Of a DNA stretch of 64,000 bases, positions 1 through 12,480 are shown one piece after another. Within the stretch, counting starts at the first letter, position 1. Every line of letters begins with the position of its first letter. The notes under the pieces were generated by a model that saw nothing but the letters and a program-made list of their open reading frames with translations, was not told where the DNA came from and searched no databases. The stretch is from Entonaema liquescens. Taxonomy: Eukaryota > Ascomycota > Sordariomycetes > Xylariales > Xylariaceae. A program made the position numbers and the translations under genes. The stretch covers positions 496,001 through 560,000 of the forward strand of contig CADCSX010000009.1 of NCBI GenBank assembly GCA_902805475.1, given 5' to 3'.

Positions 1-2261
1 AAATTTTAAATTTTAAAATTATAAAAAATAAAAAAATTATAAAAAATATATATAATTATATTACGTAATTATATATTTATTTTAATAATATTTATTAAAT
101 ATATATTATTTTAAATATTTTATATTAATTTATAAAATATATTTTAATAATAATTATAATAATTTTAATAATTACGGTGGTTGCGGTAATTATAGTGGTT
201 GTAATAGTTGGTGGTGGCTTATGGTAGTGGCTTATTGTGGTTATGGTAGCTTCGAAAGTGGATGGGGTTTAATTTTATTATTTTTGACGTTTAGTTTTAG
301 TGATACTGGAATATTTTCCTGATATGTTAAGCTTCGGCTCTATAATGCAACCTTGTCAACCAATGGGCGGAAATACTTATGTGCTGCCGTCATACCCCTC
401 CAATCGTCACATCGATATCCAGAAATCAACTGGATCACTGGATCACTGGATCACTGGATCACTGGATCAGCTCTCCATATGGTAAACAGAGGATCCAGCA
501 TTTGAAACGCAGTAGCAGGCACACCTCGTTAGAACCAACAGATATTGCAGATAGTGCAGATATTTTCGAACGAGAGGATGACTTAATAATTATGCCAACC
601 TTGAAATTAATAAAGCCATATTACTTCTTGGCTGTCAGAGGCGGAGAAAATATGAAGCTTCAGCTGCTATATGGATATTTTATCTAGAAGAAAAAAAAAG
701 AAAAGAAAACGGCACAGTTGATGTTTTAGTTCCAGGGGTCAACCTTTATTTCGTCATTCTGTTTAAGCCTAAGCCACACCGTCCAGTGAATCAACCACTA
801 ACCGTCCGCTAACAAGCTCCGTAAGGTACACACTAAGAGCCTTTGGCGTGGTAGCGAGATGCGGCTAGGGAAAGCTCGATGCACTATGTGGAAAGAATGC
901 ATTAGTGAAGGTTCGGTCAAGCCCAGCATTCATTCATCCAAGTTTTTTCTCCAACCAGCTATTGAGTTACTTTACCTTAGGTACCTAGGTATTCGACGGG
1001 GTCAACAGGGAACATCTAAGGACGGGTTTTATGGGTGTGACACTCATCCTATCTAATAAGGTGTTTTGTTGTTGTTTTTTTCCTTTTACCGTCGTATCTC
1101 AACTACACCACCCGGCTATCGGGATACTTACATCTCAGTTTTCGCCTTACGGACCTTCCGTGCCAGTTGCGGGGTGGTGAAATCAATTATGATCTTCTCT
1201 TTCCTTGCCACCGTATCATCAGATGTCGCTTGGTCTCGTGTTCTGGGGATACACGCAAGGCACGTTTAGGTAAGGTACTAGGTTAGGTATTGTACTTGAA
1301 CGGTCGCCGGTACTAAATACGCCGGCGGAGGATGTCCCCTTATTTGGCGTTTCTTATTACTACACGTAGACAGGGTAAGTACACCTGATACAAGCCAACC
1401 TACCAACGAGCCCACCTGGTTTAAAAGCTAATAAGGTACGATACCTATCTTTTACCTTTAGGTAAGTACCTACATACAACGCCGATAGGAGGTGGTAGTA
1501 GGTTAGCCACCTATATCAGAATACCGTAATATTCCTCCTCTTACATTAGCTATATCAATATAGTACTGGTGCATTGAATACCTATGTATGTAATTACCTA
1601 TGTACGGTATCAGGTAACTAATTGAACTTCGGTCAATACCTTTATGTTAGGTACAATACATAAGCTAGAAGACTTAAAAGACGCTAACGTAATAAGCATC
1701 CCCGGGGGACCAATTATTAGTAACTTCTCTTAAAGGGGGGAAGGAGGGAAAAAGAGAAGAATTGCAAGTGCTGCGAGGCTCACACCCGTCAAACCGTCTA
1801 CCGTCTACCGTACCACGTCGCTCCAGCGATTTAACAACAACCTTGCAACCTTGCGGCGTACCCCAAGCAAGAACCAAAAAATCAAAACCAGGAAACCAGG
1901 GGTGTTGTCCCGCAGGCTGCCCAGGCTCCCAGGCTATTTGCCCTTTTTTTTTTTTGCAGGTCCGTCGCTTTCTAACTGCCCACTGCCCACTGCCCACTAC
2001 CCACCGTCCACTGCTCACTACCCACCATCCACCGCTGCCACCACCGCTGCCACCCACGCCCACGCCCGCTGCCCAAATCTTTGGAAACCGCCCAGCGAAG
2101 AACCAATTCTCGTTTTGAACTTTTTATGGAGAAGAAGCATCGGCCCTTGAATAAGGCGCTGTCACATCAGCTCGGTCCCCTTGCACTTGTTATTCAACAA
2201 TTATACTGTACAATAGTGTATTGCTGTAGCCGTAGCAATAGCAATAACCCAGTACCAAGCG
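1..2261. other. Gene-free left edge: AT-rich block, octamer repeat, kinase leader
   Basis: No convincing gene is seen here. Positions 1 to about 175 are almost pure A/T with a couple of ACG triplets, like the larger AT block at 19.9-21.5 kb. Positions 175-270 are GT-rich (GTGGTTGTGG-like). An 8-bp tandem repeat lies at 429-468. From 970 to 1660 the DNA is full of TAGGTA/TACCTA strings. Positions 1975-2060 form a C-rich pyrimidine tract made of CCCACTG-like units, probably promoter or 5' leader of the kinase gene that starts at 2262. The short open frames here show no recognisable protein features. Confidence 0.6.
429..468. repeat. 8-bp tandem repeat, five copies of ACTGGATC
   Basis: Five perfect head-to-tail copies of ACTGGATC fill this interval. 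Because the unit is 8 bp, all three frames read as the same periodic peptide, which explains the short open frames crossing it. The unit is one base away from the reverse complement of the CATCCAGT unit repeated at 51853-51892. Confidence 0.9.
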
Positions 2262-5200
2262 ATGTCCACTTCGGCAACTGAACAACAACACCAACACCAA
2301 CACCAACATCAGCATCAGCATCGTCATCACCACCATCGTCATTCCTCCTCCTCATCATCCCCGAGATCCCACCAGACCCAGCCACCTGTGCGCGCCCACT
2401 CGGCTCGTTCACGCCCGACAAGCTCTACCGCTGCTTCGACCTCCCAGCAAAATCCCACTCAACCTCTAACTCGTTCTACCTCGGCCTCCCATCATCACCG
2501 CCATCACAGCCGTCAGAACTCATCTTCTGGCCGTCCGATTCAAGACATTTTACCACAGAAAGACTATGAGACTTCTGACGTAGCTGCTGCTCACCATCAT
2601 TCCAAGCGAAATTCTAGCAAGGATCGCCCTCCCCCAGTCTCGCGGGGTCACGATACTAAAGGAGTTCACCGTCGAAGCAGTACCCGGTCAACCCACGCTC
2701 AGAGTGAGATGGCAGGCCCAACTGCTGTCGCAAACAACGCCGGCCCTGCTGCTATCCCGCCCGTTATGCAAGCAGCAGCAGATGCTAGGGCTACGGGTGC
2801 CAAGCAAAGGACTACAAGAACCTCCATTCCTACCCAATCTGGAAAATGGATTCTAGGCAAGACCATCGGCGCTGGTAGTATGGGTAAGGTCAAGCTAGCT
2901 CGTAAAGAAGATGGGACAGAACAGGTTTGTATCCTCATATTTTTTATTTTATTTCTTCCAAATTTCCCAACCCCACGTACTAACAGTAATTGCGTAGGTT
3001 GCTTGTAAAATTATTCCTCGAGGCTCTACCGAAGATGGCCACCACAGTCGGGCTGATAAGGAGAGGGCTGATCAATCGAAAGAAATACGAACTGCACGTG
3101 AGGCAGCCATTGTCACTCTCCTACAACACCCACACATTTGCGGTATGCGAGATGTCGTTCGAACCAACTATCATTGGTACATGCTCTTCGAATACGTGAA
3201 TGGCGGGCAGATGCTAGATTACATTATCTCCCACGGAAAACTAAAGGAGAAACAGGCAAGGAAGTTCAGCAGGCAAATTGCTAGTGCTCTCGACTACTGC
3301 CACCGAAACAGCATAGTACACCGCGACTTGAAGATCGAAAATATCCTTATTAGTAAGACTGGCGACATTAAGATCATTGATTTTGGTCTCAGCAACCTCT
3401 TTGCCCCCCGTGGTCATCTCAAGACCTTCTGTGGTAGTCTATATTTCGCCGCCCCCGAGCTCCTTCAAGCACGAGCTTACACCGGACCCGAGGTCGACGT
3501 CTGGAGTTTTGGTATTGTTTTATATGTGTTGGTGTGTGGCAAGGTTCCTTTTGATGATCAGAGTATGCCAGCTCTTCATGCGAAGATTAAGAAGGGGCTT
3601 GTGGACTACCCTAGCTGGCTATCTAATGGCAAGTGATTTTAGTTTCGGCTAGTTTGTCTTACCTTCTAACATATATCTAGAATGCCGGCATCTTCTCTCA
3701 CGCATGCTTGTCACCGACCCGAGACAACGAGCCACTATGTATGAAGTCATGAACCACCCTTGGATGGTCAAAGGTTACGGTGGCCCGCCTGAGAACTACT
3801 TACCCGCTCGGGAGCCTTTATCACTCCCTCTCGAACCAGAAGTCATCAGTGCCATGACCGGCTTCAACTTTGGTCCTCCAGAGCTGATTAAAGCTCAGCT
3901 TACTAAAGTTATCGAATCCGAGGACTACAAACGCGCTGTGGCGCTTCTACAGAAGGAAAAGGAACTGCCACCTGCGCCTAAGGATGTGGAGAAGAAACGT
4001 GGATTTGGATTCGACTTCTACAAGCGACACAACTCTGGGACCAGCCGCGATAACTTGACAACTCCAAGCTCAGATGCGCTTCAGATCGGCGCCGATCCAC
4101 TTAACGCCTTTAGCCCTCTTGTATCCATATACTACCTAGTAAAGGAAAAACAAGAACGAGATAAAGTGGATGCTGTACCGAAATCCCATACGCCGAAAAA
4201 CGTGGCAGACTCACCAATGCCAGAAATCGTGCCGCCCCCTGAGGCTCATACAAATACGGCAGCGTATGAAATGGCTGGAGAGAAGGCTACTGGAGGAAGG
4301 TCAAGACCCCGTGCCAGAACTCACGGAGAAGATGACGCCCCAGAAGACCTTAAGAAGGCACCGCAGGGCACACTTGCTCCCCCGGAGATTCCTTCGGATC
4401 CACCACCGAAGAAGGAGAGTACTGCCGCTGGCATCCTTAGACGGTTCAGCACTAGGCGTCGTAAAGAACCAGAGAGGCTTGACAAAGACCGCTCGCATCC
4501 GCCTGTGGTCCACGTTCATTCGCCAGCCGAAACACCAGAAACACCACGGAAGAGCTTCAGCATACGTAGGTCTAGACGTGATAAAGACGAGCATAAGCCG
4601 ACAAGGTTACGATCCGGGAGCAGTCAGCCACAACACCGAGACTTACTCAGCCCGCCTCTTTCCGCTGGCGCTAACTTTTCCGGGAGCAACAAAGTTCTAG
4701 GAAGATCGACGAGCGTAAGCTCGGCAGAGTTTAGGAGACGACCATTCGGATCTGCGAACAAAATCAACAAGGAACCGCCACCCACTAGCGGTTCGGACCA
4801 GTCCGCAGCCACGGATAAGCTTCCACCGGAGCCGAAAACCGCCTTGAACCCTCGAGCTGCCTCTATGAGAGCAAAGCCACTAAGTCACGCTCGTCGTGAG
4901 AGCATACAGGCGAGAAGATTGCGTAGGGAAGGTGCTCGTGCCGCCGATGTGCCGGAAGAGACGGACCAGGAGCTTGGCGAAGCAAGCGGAAATTCGGCGG
5001 AGCGCTTGGACGATTCGGAGCTGGCTAAGCCGGTCTTCTTAAAGGGTCTCTTCAGCGTTTCCACAACATCGACTAAATCAGTGCCCGCTATCCGCACAGA
5101 CGTCAAGAGGGTACTCAAACAACTTGGAGTCGAATATACAGAGATTCGCGGCGGTTTTTCTTGTCGCCACACACCCAGCATCGATCTCAAAAAAGGATCA

Positions 5201-5602
5201 GACGCACCGGGTAGCCCGACGCCGACGCCTAATCACCGCCGTAGGTTTAGCTTTGGTATTAGGACGGATAAGGAGCGCGAGGAGCTTCGCGAGATGGATC
5301 GTGTCCCACCTACGCCACGGACCCCCGGGAAGGCACCAGCCGATCGAAGCGACTCTACTTCGGAACTCTCCGACCCCGAAAGCATTCACCGAGACGCAAC
5401 CACGTCATCCAGACGAGTACCGGGTGAAACGACCACGCACGTGCAAAGCGATTTGGGTGGAAATATGATTTTGGAGTTTGAGATTTTCATCGTGAAGGTT
5501 CCGTTGCTTTCATTGCACGGAATTCAGTTCAAGCGCATGCAAGGAAATACGTGGCAGTTCAAGAACATGGCGGATCAGATTCTAAAGGAGTTGCGCCTAT
5601 GA
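2262..5602 (+). CDS. KIN1: KIN1-type serine/threonine protein kinase
   Basis: Predicted 1071-residue kinase of the KIN1/PAR-1/MARK family, which acts in polarity, septation and exocytosis at the cell cortex. Exons are 2262-2924, 2998-3628 and 3681-5602. The N-terminus is disordered with alternating His/Gln near residue 7. The kinase domain starts near residue 195 (glycine loop GAGSMGKV), has HRDLKIEN near 328, DFG near 348 and APE near 372. After the kinase comes a conserved block (DPLNAF, SIYYLV), a long basic and serine-rich linker, and a C-terminal KA1 membrane-binding domain from about residue 899, ending KELRL. The first intron has a GTACTAACAG branch region. The second (3629-3680) begins with GC, not GT: the exon end AATG joined to AATGCCGG restores LSNECRHLL, while no GT site keeps frame. 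Length and domain order match the family. Confidence 0.93.
3629..3680 (+). other. GC-AG intron in the KIN1 kinase gene
   Basis: This 52-nt intron starts GCAAGT and ends TCTAG, with TTCTAAC as branch site. Splicing at GC gives the codon GAA and joins LSN to ECRHLLSRML, a conserved kinase subdomain. The GT a few bases downstream leaves the reading frame. Confidence 0.85.
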
Positions 5603-7461
5603 TTTGAAGACCGGTTGGGGGCTTCCTTCCAAGTCGATAAATCTTTGGATTTGCTAGTGGTGGCAGTCACCGGCGCAGATGGAAAAGGCTCAGGGCGTAT
5701 GAATTACTCCTATTATAATGCGAGTGTCTTCTATACGTGGTCCCTGTTCAAACGTGGACTGCCTATTAAGGTTGGAATACGCGTTGATTCTCGAGTTCTT
5801 CTTTCGAAGAGTGGGCTATGATGCCGCTGATACGGGCTCGTTCAAAACACGCGCAGTATCAAAAAGCCTGTTGTAAGGATATGATGGAATTGGCAGGGTT
5901 TGGCGAATGGACTTCACGACGATTGATGTTTTCCTAATAGCAAATACAGGTAGTAATGTAGACAGTACATCTTGGGTGATGGGTAGATAAATGGATAGCA
6001 GCAGCCTTTGGGCTGGTTGCGCAGTGTTTCATCACGCTATTGGTATTATTGTTATTATTATTCGCGATGGACGTAATGTACTAATATTTTCCTAAAAGAA
6101 GATAATTCGTTGGCTGTTGTCATCAAGCAGTACTATGTAAGCCTCTTTGCTGTTTCAGATAGATATATATTATTTTTCCTTCAAGTGGTTGACACGAAGT
6201 ACGATCCAGATCTAATCAACAGCGTCTGAGTATGTAGGTCTGGTCTGCAGTCAGATGCAAAATGTATAGGTAGACGAATGTATAGGTGGGGAGTACCGAG
6301 ATGATGTTATAGGCGGACAAAGTGAATAATAGGGGGGGAAAGGGGGGGAACCTTGACGTCTTCGTACAGATGCATCGATGCCGGCATGTACCTTCTTGTT
6401 GCATATCTGTAGTCCGTGCACAAACCCCGCTGCGGCGCAACCAAGCTAGGGCTGAGAACATTTGAGAACATAGGTAGGTACGTAACTGGTCTGTGCTCCC
6501 TTCCCTATCTGATGGACCCCCATTTCTGTTCGGCAAATTACGACGCGGTGCTTCGTTCGCTGGGAACAGCAAAAGCCCTGCAATCACTTCAACTTTCTTC
6601 AACATTTATCGATATCTACATAGATCCTTACCTACCCTCACTTACGACTAGACCCTTCCCATACTACGATATCTACCCTTTTTTTATGAGGCAACCACTT
6701 ACGTTTAATCATAACCTGTTTAATCTTTTATTTTCGTGTGGGAGCTTCTCTAGGTAGTATCTACTTGTCTACTTGTCCGAGAGAAGGCTAGTGATAGATA
6801 CAGTTGCCCAAGCATAACTCTCACGGCCCGCACGGTCTAGGTAATTAATGTCAGTATATATTTCACTTATTCAAGTTCTTATTTTCGGTGCATTCTACAT
6901 ACTGTGAAGATGACAAGTGAATTACCACTGTAAATAATCTTACTCACCAAGTAAATAGACAGGCGCACATCGACTGGACAAACGAACTGGAGCTGTTGGG
7001 TTCCAGCACACTGCAACTCCACCCACATCTCAACACCTCAACCACACTGCCACATCCAAACAACCAGCGGAAAAGCTACTGTTTTACTACCCTCGTCATA
7101 CAGTTCAAGCAAACTAGCGTGTCACTTGATACATACGACGATAGTAACCGACCACTACCGCTTAATTAATCCTCGACTTATGCGACCAACCGAGACTTCT
7201 ACTATTTCATCTCATCAAATTCTACAAAGCCATAACCACCACCCGACCCAGACATTGCGCAACGGAAGTGAGTTGATCCAAAGGGCGAAAAGACGAAAGA
7301 AGATATAAAACAGAGAGTACTAACTACAAACGCAGACCCAGGACCTGACCAAGAGTGCAGAGAGCCTGACGCGACAGGAGTTGAGCAAGGAAATATCACC
7401 CAAGAACCAGCTACACCATATCCAAAGGAAACCTGAGCGATCGCGATCATCAACCGCCATC
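5603..7461. other. Intergenic region between KIN1 and CAF40 genes
   Basis: No gene is supported. The first 500 bases are probably KIN1 3' UTR and terminator. Positions 6326-6350 hold G-runs, and TAGGTAGGTACGTA occurs near 6470. The CA-rich, G-poor stretch 6990-7450 just before the next ATG looks like the 5' leader of the CAF40 gene. Confidence 0.6.
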
Positions 7462-8658
7462 ATGTTGCCAAACCCAAACCTCTACAATCACCACCAATAT
7501 AACCCACATGCCGATCAACCATGGATGCACCAACAGCAAAGCCACCAGCACCAGGCCCAACAACAAGCTGCTGCGGCGGCGGCGGCAGCTCAGCAGCAGC
7601 ATTACAACAGACTAGCAGGTGCTCACAATAATGTGTCCACAAACATTGGCGCATCTGTTGGTGGTCATGTTCAGGATAATGGCCTGGAGAACGTATCGGA
7701 GGACAATCGTCGTACCTTGACCTTCGTCGCTGACCTACTCAATGAGAACACGCGCGAAGCCGCTCTACTTGAGCTGAGTAAGAAGAGAGAACAGGTGCCC
7801 GAGCTCGCCCTTATCTTGTGGCATTCATTTGGTTCGTAGCTTCTCCTGCCCGAGTTAACCCCTATTCAAGACTAATTCTAACACAAATTTCCAGGAGTGA
7901 TGACCTCTCTAATGCAGGAGATCATCTCAGTCTATAATCTGCTTAACCCGTCGCAATTGACTGCTGCTGCTTCTAACCGGGTCTGCAATGCCCTCGCGCT
8001 CCTACAATGTGTGGCATCGCATAATGACACCAGAACCTTGTTTCTGAATGGTATGTTGATCATCAGGCAACATAGTTATAACATGCTAACAAGATGAAAT
8101 ATAGCCCACATCCCTCTTTTCTTATATCCATTCTTAAACACCACGTCTAAGTCTCGTCCATTCGAGTATCTCCGCCTGACTTCACTTGGTGTGATAGGCG
8201 CATTAGTGAAGAATGACTCCAGCGAGGTGATTAACTTTCTCCTCACGACCGAGATTATTCCTCTTTGTCTGAGGATCATGGAAACGGGGTCTGAACTCAG
8301 CAAGACGGTTGCTATTTTCATCGTTCAGAAAATTCTGTTGGATGATAACGGTCTCAACTACATATGCGCTACCTATGAGCGCTTTTACGCAGTGGGAACG
8401 GTATTGAGCAACATGGTTGCTCAGCTTGTTGAGCAGCAGACCGCCCGCCTCCTTAAACACGTTGTACGCTGCTTCCTGCGCCTTAGTGATAACGCCCGTG
8501 CCCGAGAGGCTCTCAGGCAATGTCTCCCGGAACCGCTTCGCGACGCTACTTTTAGCTCAGTTCTCCGTGATGACGCGGCGACTAAACGTTGCCTGGCTCA
8601 GCTATTGATCAATCTCTCCGATAATGTCGTGGAGACCAATAGCAACCATGCACTATGA
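7462..8658 (+). CDS. CAF40: CCR4-NOT subunit CAF40 (RCD1/CNOT9 family)
   Basis: Predicted 359-residue CAF40/Rcd1, the armadillo-repeat scaffold of the CCR4-NOT deadenylase that binds mRNA-decay partners in the cytoplasm. Exons are 7462-7831, 7895-8050 and 8105-8658. The first about 60 residues are a low-complexity tail with Gln/His and an eight-alanine run. The conserved core starts near NRRTLTFVADLL and continues through LALILWHSFG, VMTSLMQEI, LNPSQLTAAASNRVCNALAL, RPFEYLRLTSLGVIGALVK, ETGSELSKTVAIFIVQKIL and TKRCLAQLLINL, all hallmarks of the family. Both introns sit in phase 1 and joining them restores the conserved frame. The ATG at 7462 is the first in frame, and the open frame upstream of it has no other ATG. 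The length is normal for filamentous fungi. Confidence 0.93.
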
Positions 8659-10365
8659 ACCCTTTATGGACCTACGACAGCTACCTCCAAGTCTTTGGAA
8701 TCTTGGGTCGTTCATAATTATGAGAGCATGAGAATTACGTGGAATGATATCCTTTTCTGATGATATGGTATCTGTCTCATGCGTAAAAATTCCACAACCC
8801 ACGACTAATCAACCTTCTACAACATTATCCTAGTATCAAACCATCGCCATGATATCGACGGCACGTTGCCTTCCTCCCCGACATTACAACAGCATGTATC
8901 CAGCTGTTATTTTGGGCTTTGTTTTTACTCCCATGAGCCTTGTTAGTCCCCAGTTTGAAAGATCTATCCTGGCACAAACAGGATCCTTTCATTCTGGGCG
9001 CTCATCGGCAAAACTTTTACTGTTTTGTTAGCAAGCATACTTTACACAGACCGCCGAGATTTATATTATGTACTTTCCAGCCCATAATACTATCACTAGG
9101 GAGACATCCTCTTTCTAATGGCATCCGTTTACGTACTCGTTGAGGGTGTTAGGGGCGCCCCGGACCCTGTATCGGTCTTTAACAAGTGTTATATACACAT
9201 ATAACACGGGCAATGATACTATCGATGCAATCAATATTTCCGTCCAAAAACCCTTTTGGAAAAGCAGTACAAATAGGTCATTCTGATGGTTTAGGTTTTT
9301 TTTTTTTTTTTCGCAGGACAAACGAGCAGAAGAGCCTTGGTCCAACGTGATCTGAGTCTTCTTTCGGCCCCCAGCACCAGTTGTACATGTATGAATTGCA
9401 AATAGGCGCGGCGGTGTTACGGCGATTACGGCGAATACGGCAACGAAAAAAAGGACTGGCGGCTTTTTTTTATTGATAGATTATGTAGAGCTCACGTCTA
9501 GTAGCTAATGAATTTCGTCAAACCACCCTATTGGTTGGACATATTTCCGTGCCAGTTGTTCTAACCCCCAAGATTGTGAGGGTGTAGTTGAATTCGTTGT
9601 CTTTTAATATACTGTGAGCCACAAAAAAGGATAGGTTCGTACTAGAGTTTATAAAGGTGTGTTGTCATTAGAGATAGATATGTTAAAGCTATGCCGTTAC
9701 TTCATACTGGTAGAGGTAAGGTATCATTCGAAGAGATATGTTGGAATAACGTCGGGGCTGGTATTAATGACAAATTACTGAATTATGCTGTATGTCTGAT
9801 ATCTTACCAGCAGGCTTTGGGGGTTATTCCTTTCGTCGTCGGTAGCCTTCAAAGAAAAACGGCAAATTATATGAGTTTCGAGGGATAGATGGCTGATAAC
9901 TCCCTCTGTTTGGTCCCACTTTTAACATCTTACCCCTTTTATGATCTGAATTGACGAGCTACTTGAACAAGTCATTTGAACGAGTCACGTAGCAAAACCG
10001 GAAAATACGCTAACGAGCTCCATTGCTCTTTTATCTTTGGAATTAAAATTAAAAACGACTTATCACTTCCTGGAATTTATACTGTTACTTTGTATAGCAT
10101 TCATAGTATTTATTAAGGGACTAACTAGAAGGTATTTCAAACTCATACCTCCAAGGCAAAGAGAAAAACAGAGAACTGACCAATCGGGAGGCGATATAAC
10201 CTATAGAGCTGTAGCCAAGGGGATTGTTGTATAAATCGATGCCATTGCAAGGCTCTTGCTATTTAAGTCTACCATGTTGACGTTGTGCTGACCGTGTTTG
10301 ACCAAGACAATTCTATCTTGCTCTTCCCATAAGCAGACAACCTCAAATTGAAAACATCGACCAGC
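8659..10365. other. Intergenic, no supported gene
   Basis: The stretch contains the CAF40 3' UTR and low-coding DNA. A T-run lies at 9298-9311 and an A-run near 9446. Short open frames (9691-9888, 10037-10234) lack family features or codon bias. Positions 10250-10360 are probably the promoter and leader of the zinc-ribbon gene at 10366. Confidence 0.5.
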
Positions 10366-10881
10366 ATGGATATGACATATCGGGAGTTGACCACCTTAGA
10401 GGAGGCTCTTCAATTATTCCCGGGTTTAAAAGGCCGTGTGAGTGTTAGACAAAAGCCTTGTTTACTCCGTCCTAATCAGATACTATATATATAGCAACCT
10501 TTAGATTTCCCATATTTTGTGCCTCTATGCTCTCCCTGCCGATGTATCGCTTATCTAAGGGTTACCAGGGCCGACAACCCTAACGGCAATGCCGGACGCC
10601 CGTACTACAAATGCGAGTGTTGTGATAACTTTTTCTTCTTTGCCGATTTCCGCGGAAACGACCCTACGAACCACAACTGCATGTGTCAGACCCCAAGCAA
10701 GCGGATGCTGGCGGGACAATGGGTACCGATTTCCAAAAGGGCGGTCATGGGACAGGTATTCTACGCCTGTAGGGTGGGGAGATGTGACTACTATGATTTT
10801 CATGAGACTGCGGAAGGGGATTTTATCGTGATTAAGGACTTGGGCCTGATAAACGAGCTGGCGAGACGGTATATAATTTGA
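10366..10881 (+). CDS. Small double GRF-like zinc-ribbon protein, copy A
   Basis: Predicted 152-residue protein of unknown function. Exons are 10366-10437 (24 codons) and 10495-10881, with a phase-0 intron that starts GTGAGT and carries CCTAATC before the AG. Two zinc-ribbon halves are visible. The first has Cys36/Cys39 and Cys64/Cys67 with NPNGNAGRPYYKC between them. The second has Cys86/Cys88 and Cys116/Cys121 with GQVFYACRVGRC. The N-GN-GRPY-KC pattern matches the GRF zinc finger, a motif known to bind single-stranded nucleic acid in other proteins. A role here is not established. The protein aligns without gaps to copy B (12010-12480) over the first ribbon and the linker, and its 3' flank resembles that of copy D (15015). 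The intron position is nearly the same in A and B. It heads an island of duplicated small genes. Confidence 0.75.
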
Positions 10882-12009
10882 TAGTGGCCTGATGGGATGT
10901 ATAATGCTCGAGAGCGAGAAAAGAGCTGAAATCAAAGGGAAAGGGGAAAGGAGTGAACACACGATATAGCTAAATTACCTCAGAGGTTGGAGTTGCAGGC
11001 TAGAACTACCCATTTTAACAATTGGCAATACGAACACTAATTGCCTATCGTATAAATACGAGTGAGATATATGGCTACGTTCTTGGGAAAAGGTGGCTTT
11101 ATGGTTATCGAAATATCATGGTTGTATGTTGAACTTAACTGTCACACGGACAGCATGGCCAAGATCTATTGGTTAGAACACAAAACAGCCAAGAACCTAT
11201 TAGGCGGTTAGGATAACTACCTAGGTATTCTTATAACTATTGGATATGAGACATCACGAGATGCTGCAGGAAGAATATATTATGAACCAACACATAAGTG
11301 AGGGGAAGGCTAGGTACAGAGATGCATCTTCTAGAATCGTCTACAAATAGGTTAGGATCTCCTAGATTGAATTAGAGATCCTCATGGACCTTGAGACCTT
11401 AGAAAATTATTAGTAAATTGAACTCGCTTCCAAGCCCTGAATATTAGACGACCTTGTTACATTAGCCCCCTTTCGTTACTGTTTATCATTTCATAAGCCA
11501 ATCAAAGACATAACTTCGTACAGGTAGAAAACAAGCAAGTAATGATTAAACTCTAATACCTAATACAAAGTATAATTAATACCTAATAATAAATTGCTTT
11601 CTGGGTTATAATGGTGTTGGGGTATTGCTTGGTTTGAATGACGGTTATAAATATCTTGAACGAAGGGGCTCGTATAATTGCTGCTGTTAAGCAGCCTCGA
11701 TCGATAGTGACCAAACTTTACACCGAAATTGAAACACATGATCATCTCTGCTATTAAGTAGCTTTCTACTATACTGCTGTACGATGAGCGACAATGCTAC
11801 AAAGGAGCGGGGAGTCGATTCGACCACGTATCCCTCGAAGATAGGCAAATGGCTAACCAATGAAGTAGCTATCAACTGATGCCGTGTTACAATGATTTTA
11901 CTACTTGAGCATACACTATGCCGTTTTATTTCGCAATCGTTTTCCCGAGCAAAACTCTTTTTCTAAAATCACCTGCCCAGCATACGAATATAGCACCATA
12001 TTATAAACA
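10882..12009. other. Intergenic between zinc-ribbon copies A and B
   Basis: No gene is seen. The first about 80 bases, with a GCTCGAG...GAGAAA...GAGCTGA pattern, are shared with the 3' flank of copy D and mark duplicated DNA. The rest is AT-leaning and includes TACCTAGGTATTC near 11219. Confidence 0.5.
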
Positions 12010-12480
12010 ATGGCTCAAGCGCCCATACATCTCACAACGATAGGCGAAGTTCGCAAATACTATCCGAGTAATGTGAGTTTGGGGGAATCCTATTTTGCTC
12101 ACCTTACGTCCTGACCAGATATATATAAGGAACCCCCCTTTAACACAGAGCCGGCAAAGCAATGCTATTCCTGTAAATCGGATCTTTACAAGAATATTAC
12201 CATGCAGTCAAATCCTAATGGTAATGCTAACCGGCCGTATCTGAAATGTATGGGATGCGGAGCATTTCGGGTATTCGTCGACACTCGTGGGAACGACCCA
12301 AACAACCAGTTATGCGACTGTCAAACCGCGAGCAAACGAGTAATAAAAGGAACCAATAAGAGACTTTATGGGCAGGTGTTTTATGTTTGTGCGTCTGGGA
12401 GGTGTGGTTTTTACGCAGAAGATGACGTTGTCATTGGCTGGGGACTCATATACGAGGCAGCACGTTATAATATCATCTAA
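12010..12480 (+). CDS. Small double GRF-like zinc-ribbon protein, copy B
   Basis: Predicted 137-residue paralogue of copy A. Exons are 12010-12072 (21 codons) and 12130-12480. The intron begins GTGAGT, carries CTGAC, and is the same length (57 nt) and phase as in copy A. Ribbon one uses Cys33/Cys36 and Cys61/Cys64 around NPNGNANRPYLKC. Ribbon two uses Cys83/Cys85 and Cys108/Cys113 around GQVFYVCASGRC. Identical spacing through GND-N--C-CQT-SKR shows common descent with A. Sequence outside the cysteines has diverged strongly, so the duplication is not recent. Function is unknown, and nucleic-acid or protein binding through zinc ribbons is inference from the GRF family. It ends with the hydrophobic tail ARYNII, like RRYII in copy A. 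Confidence 0.75.

Noticed and set aside
429..468. Octamer arrays as a possible CRISPR array
   Set aside because: Units are contiguous without spacers, and the genome is eukaryotic.
1674..2150. Proline/histidine- or glycine-rich open frames on both strands upstream of the kinase gene
   Set aside because: Low-complexity readings of a CCCACTG-type pyrimidine tract, likely promoter or leader.
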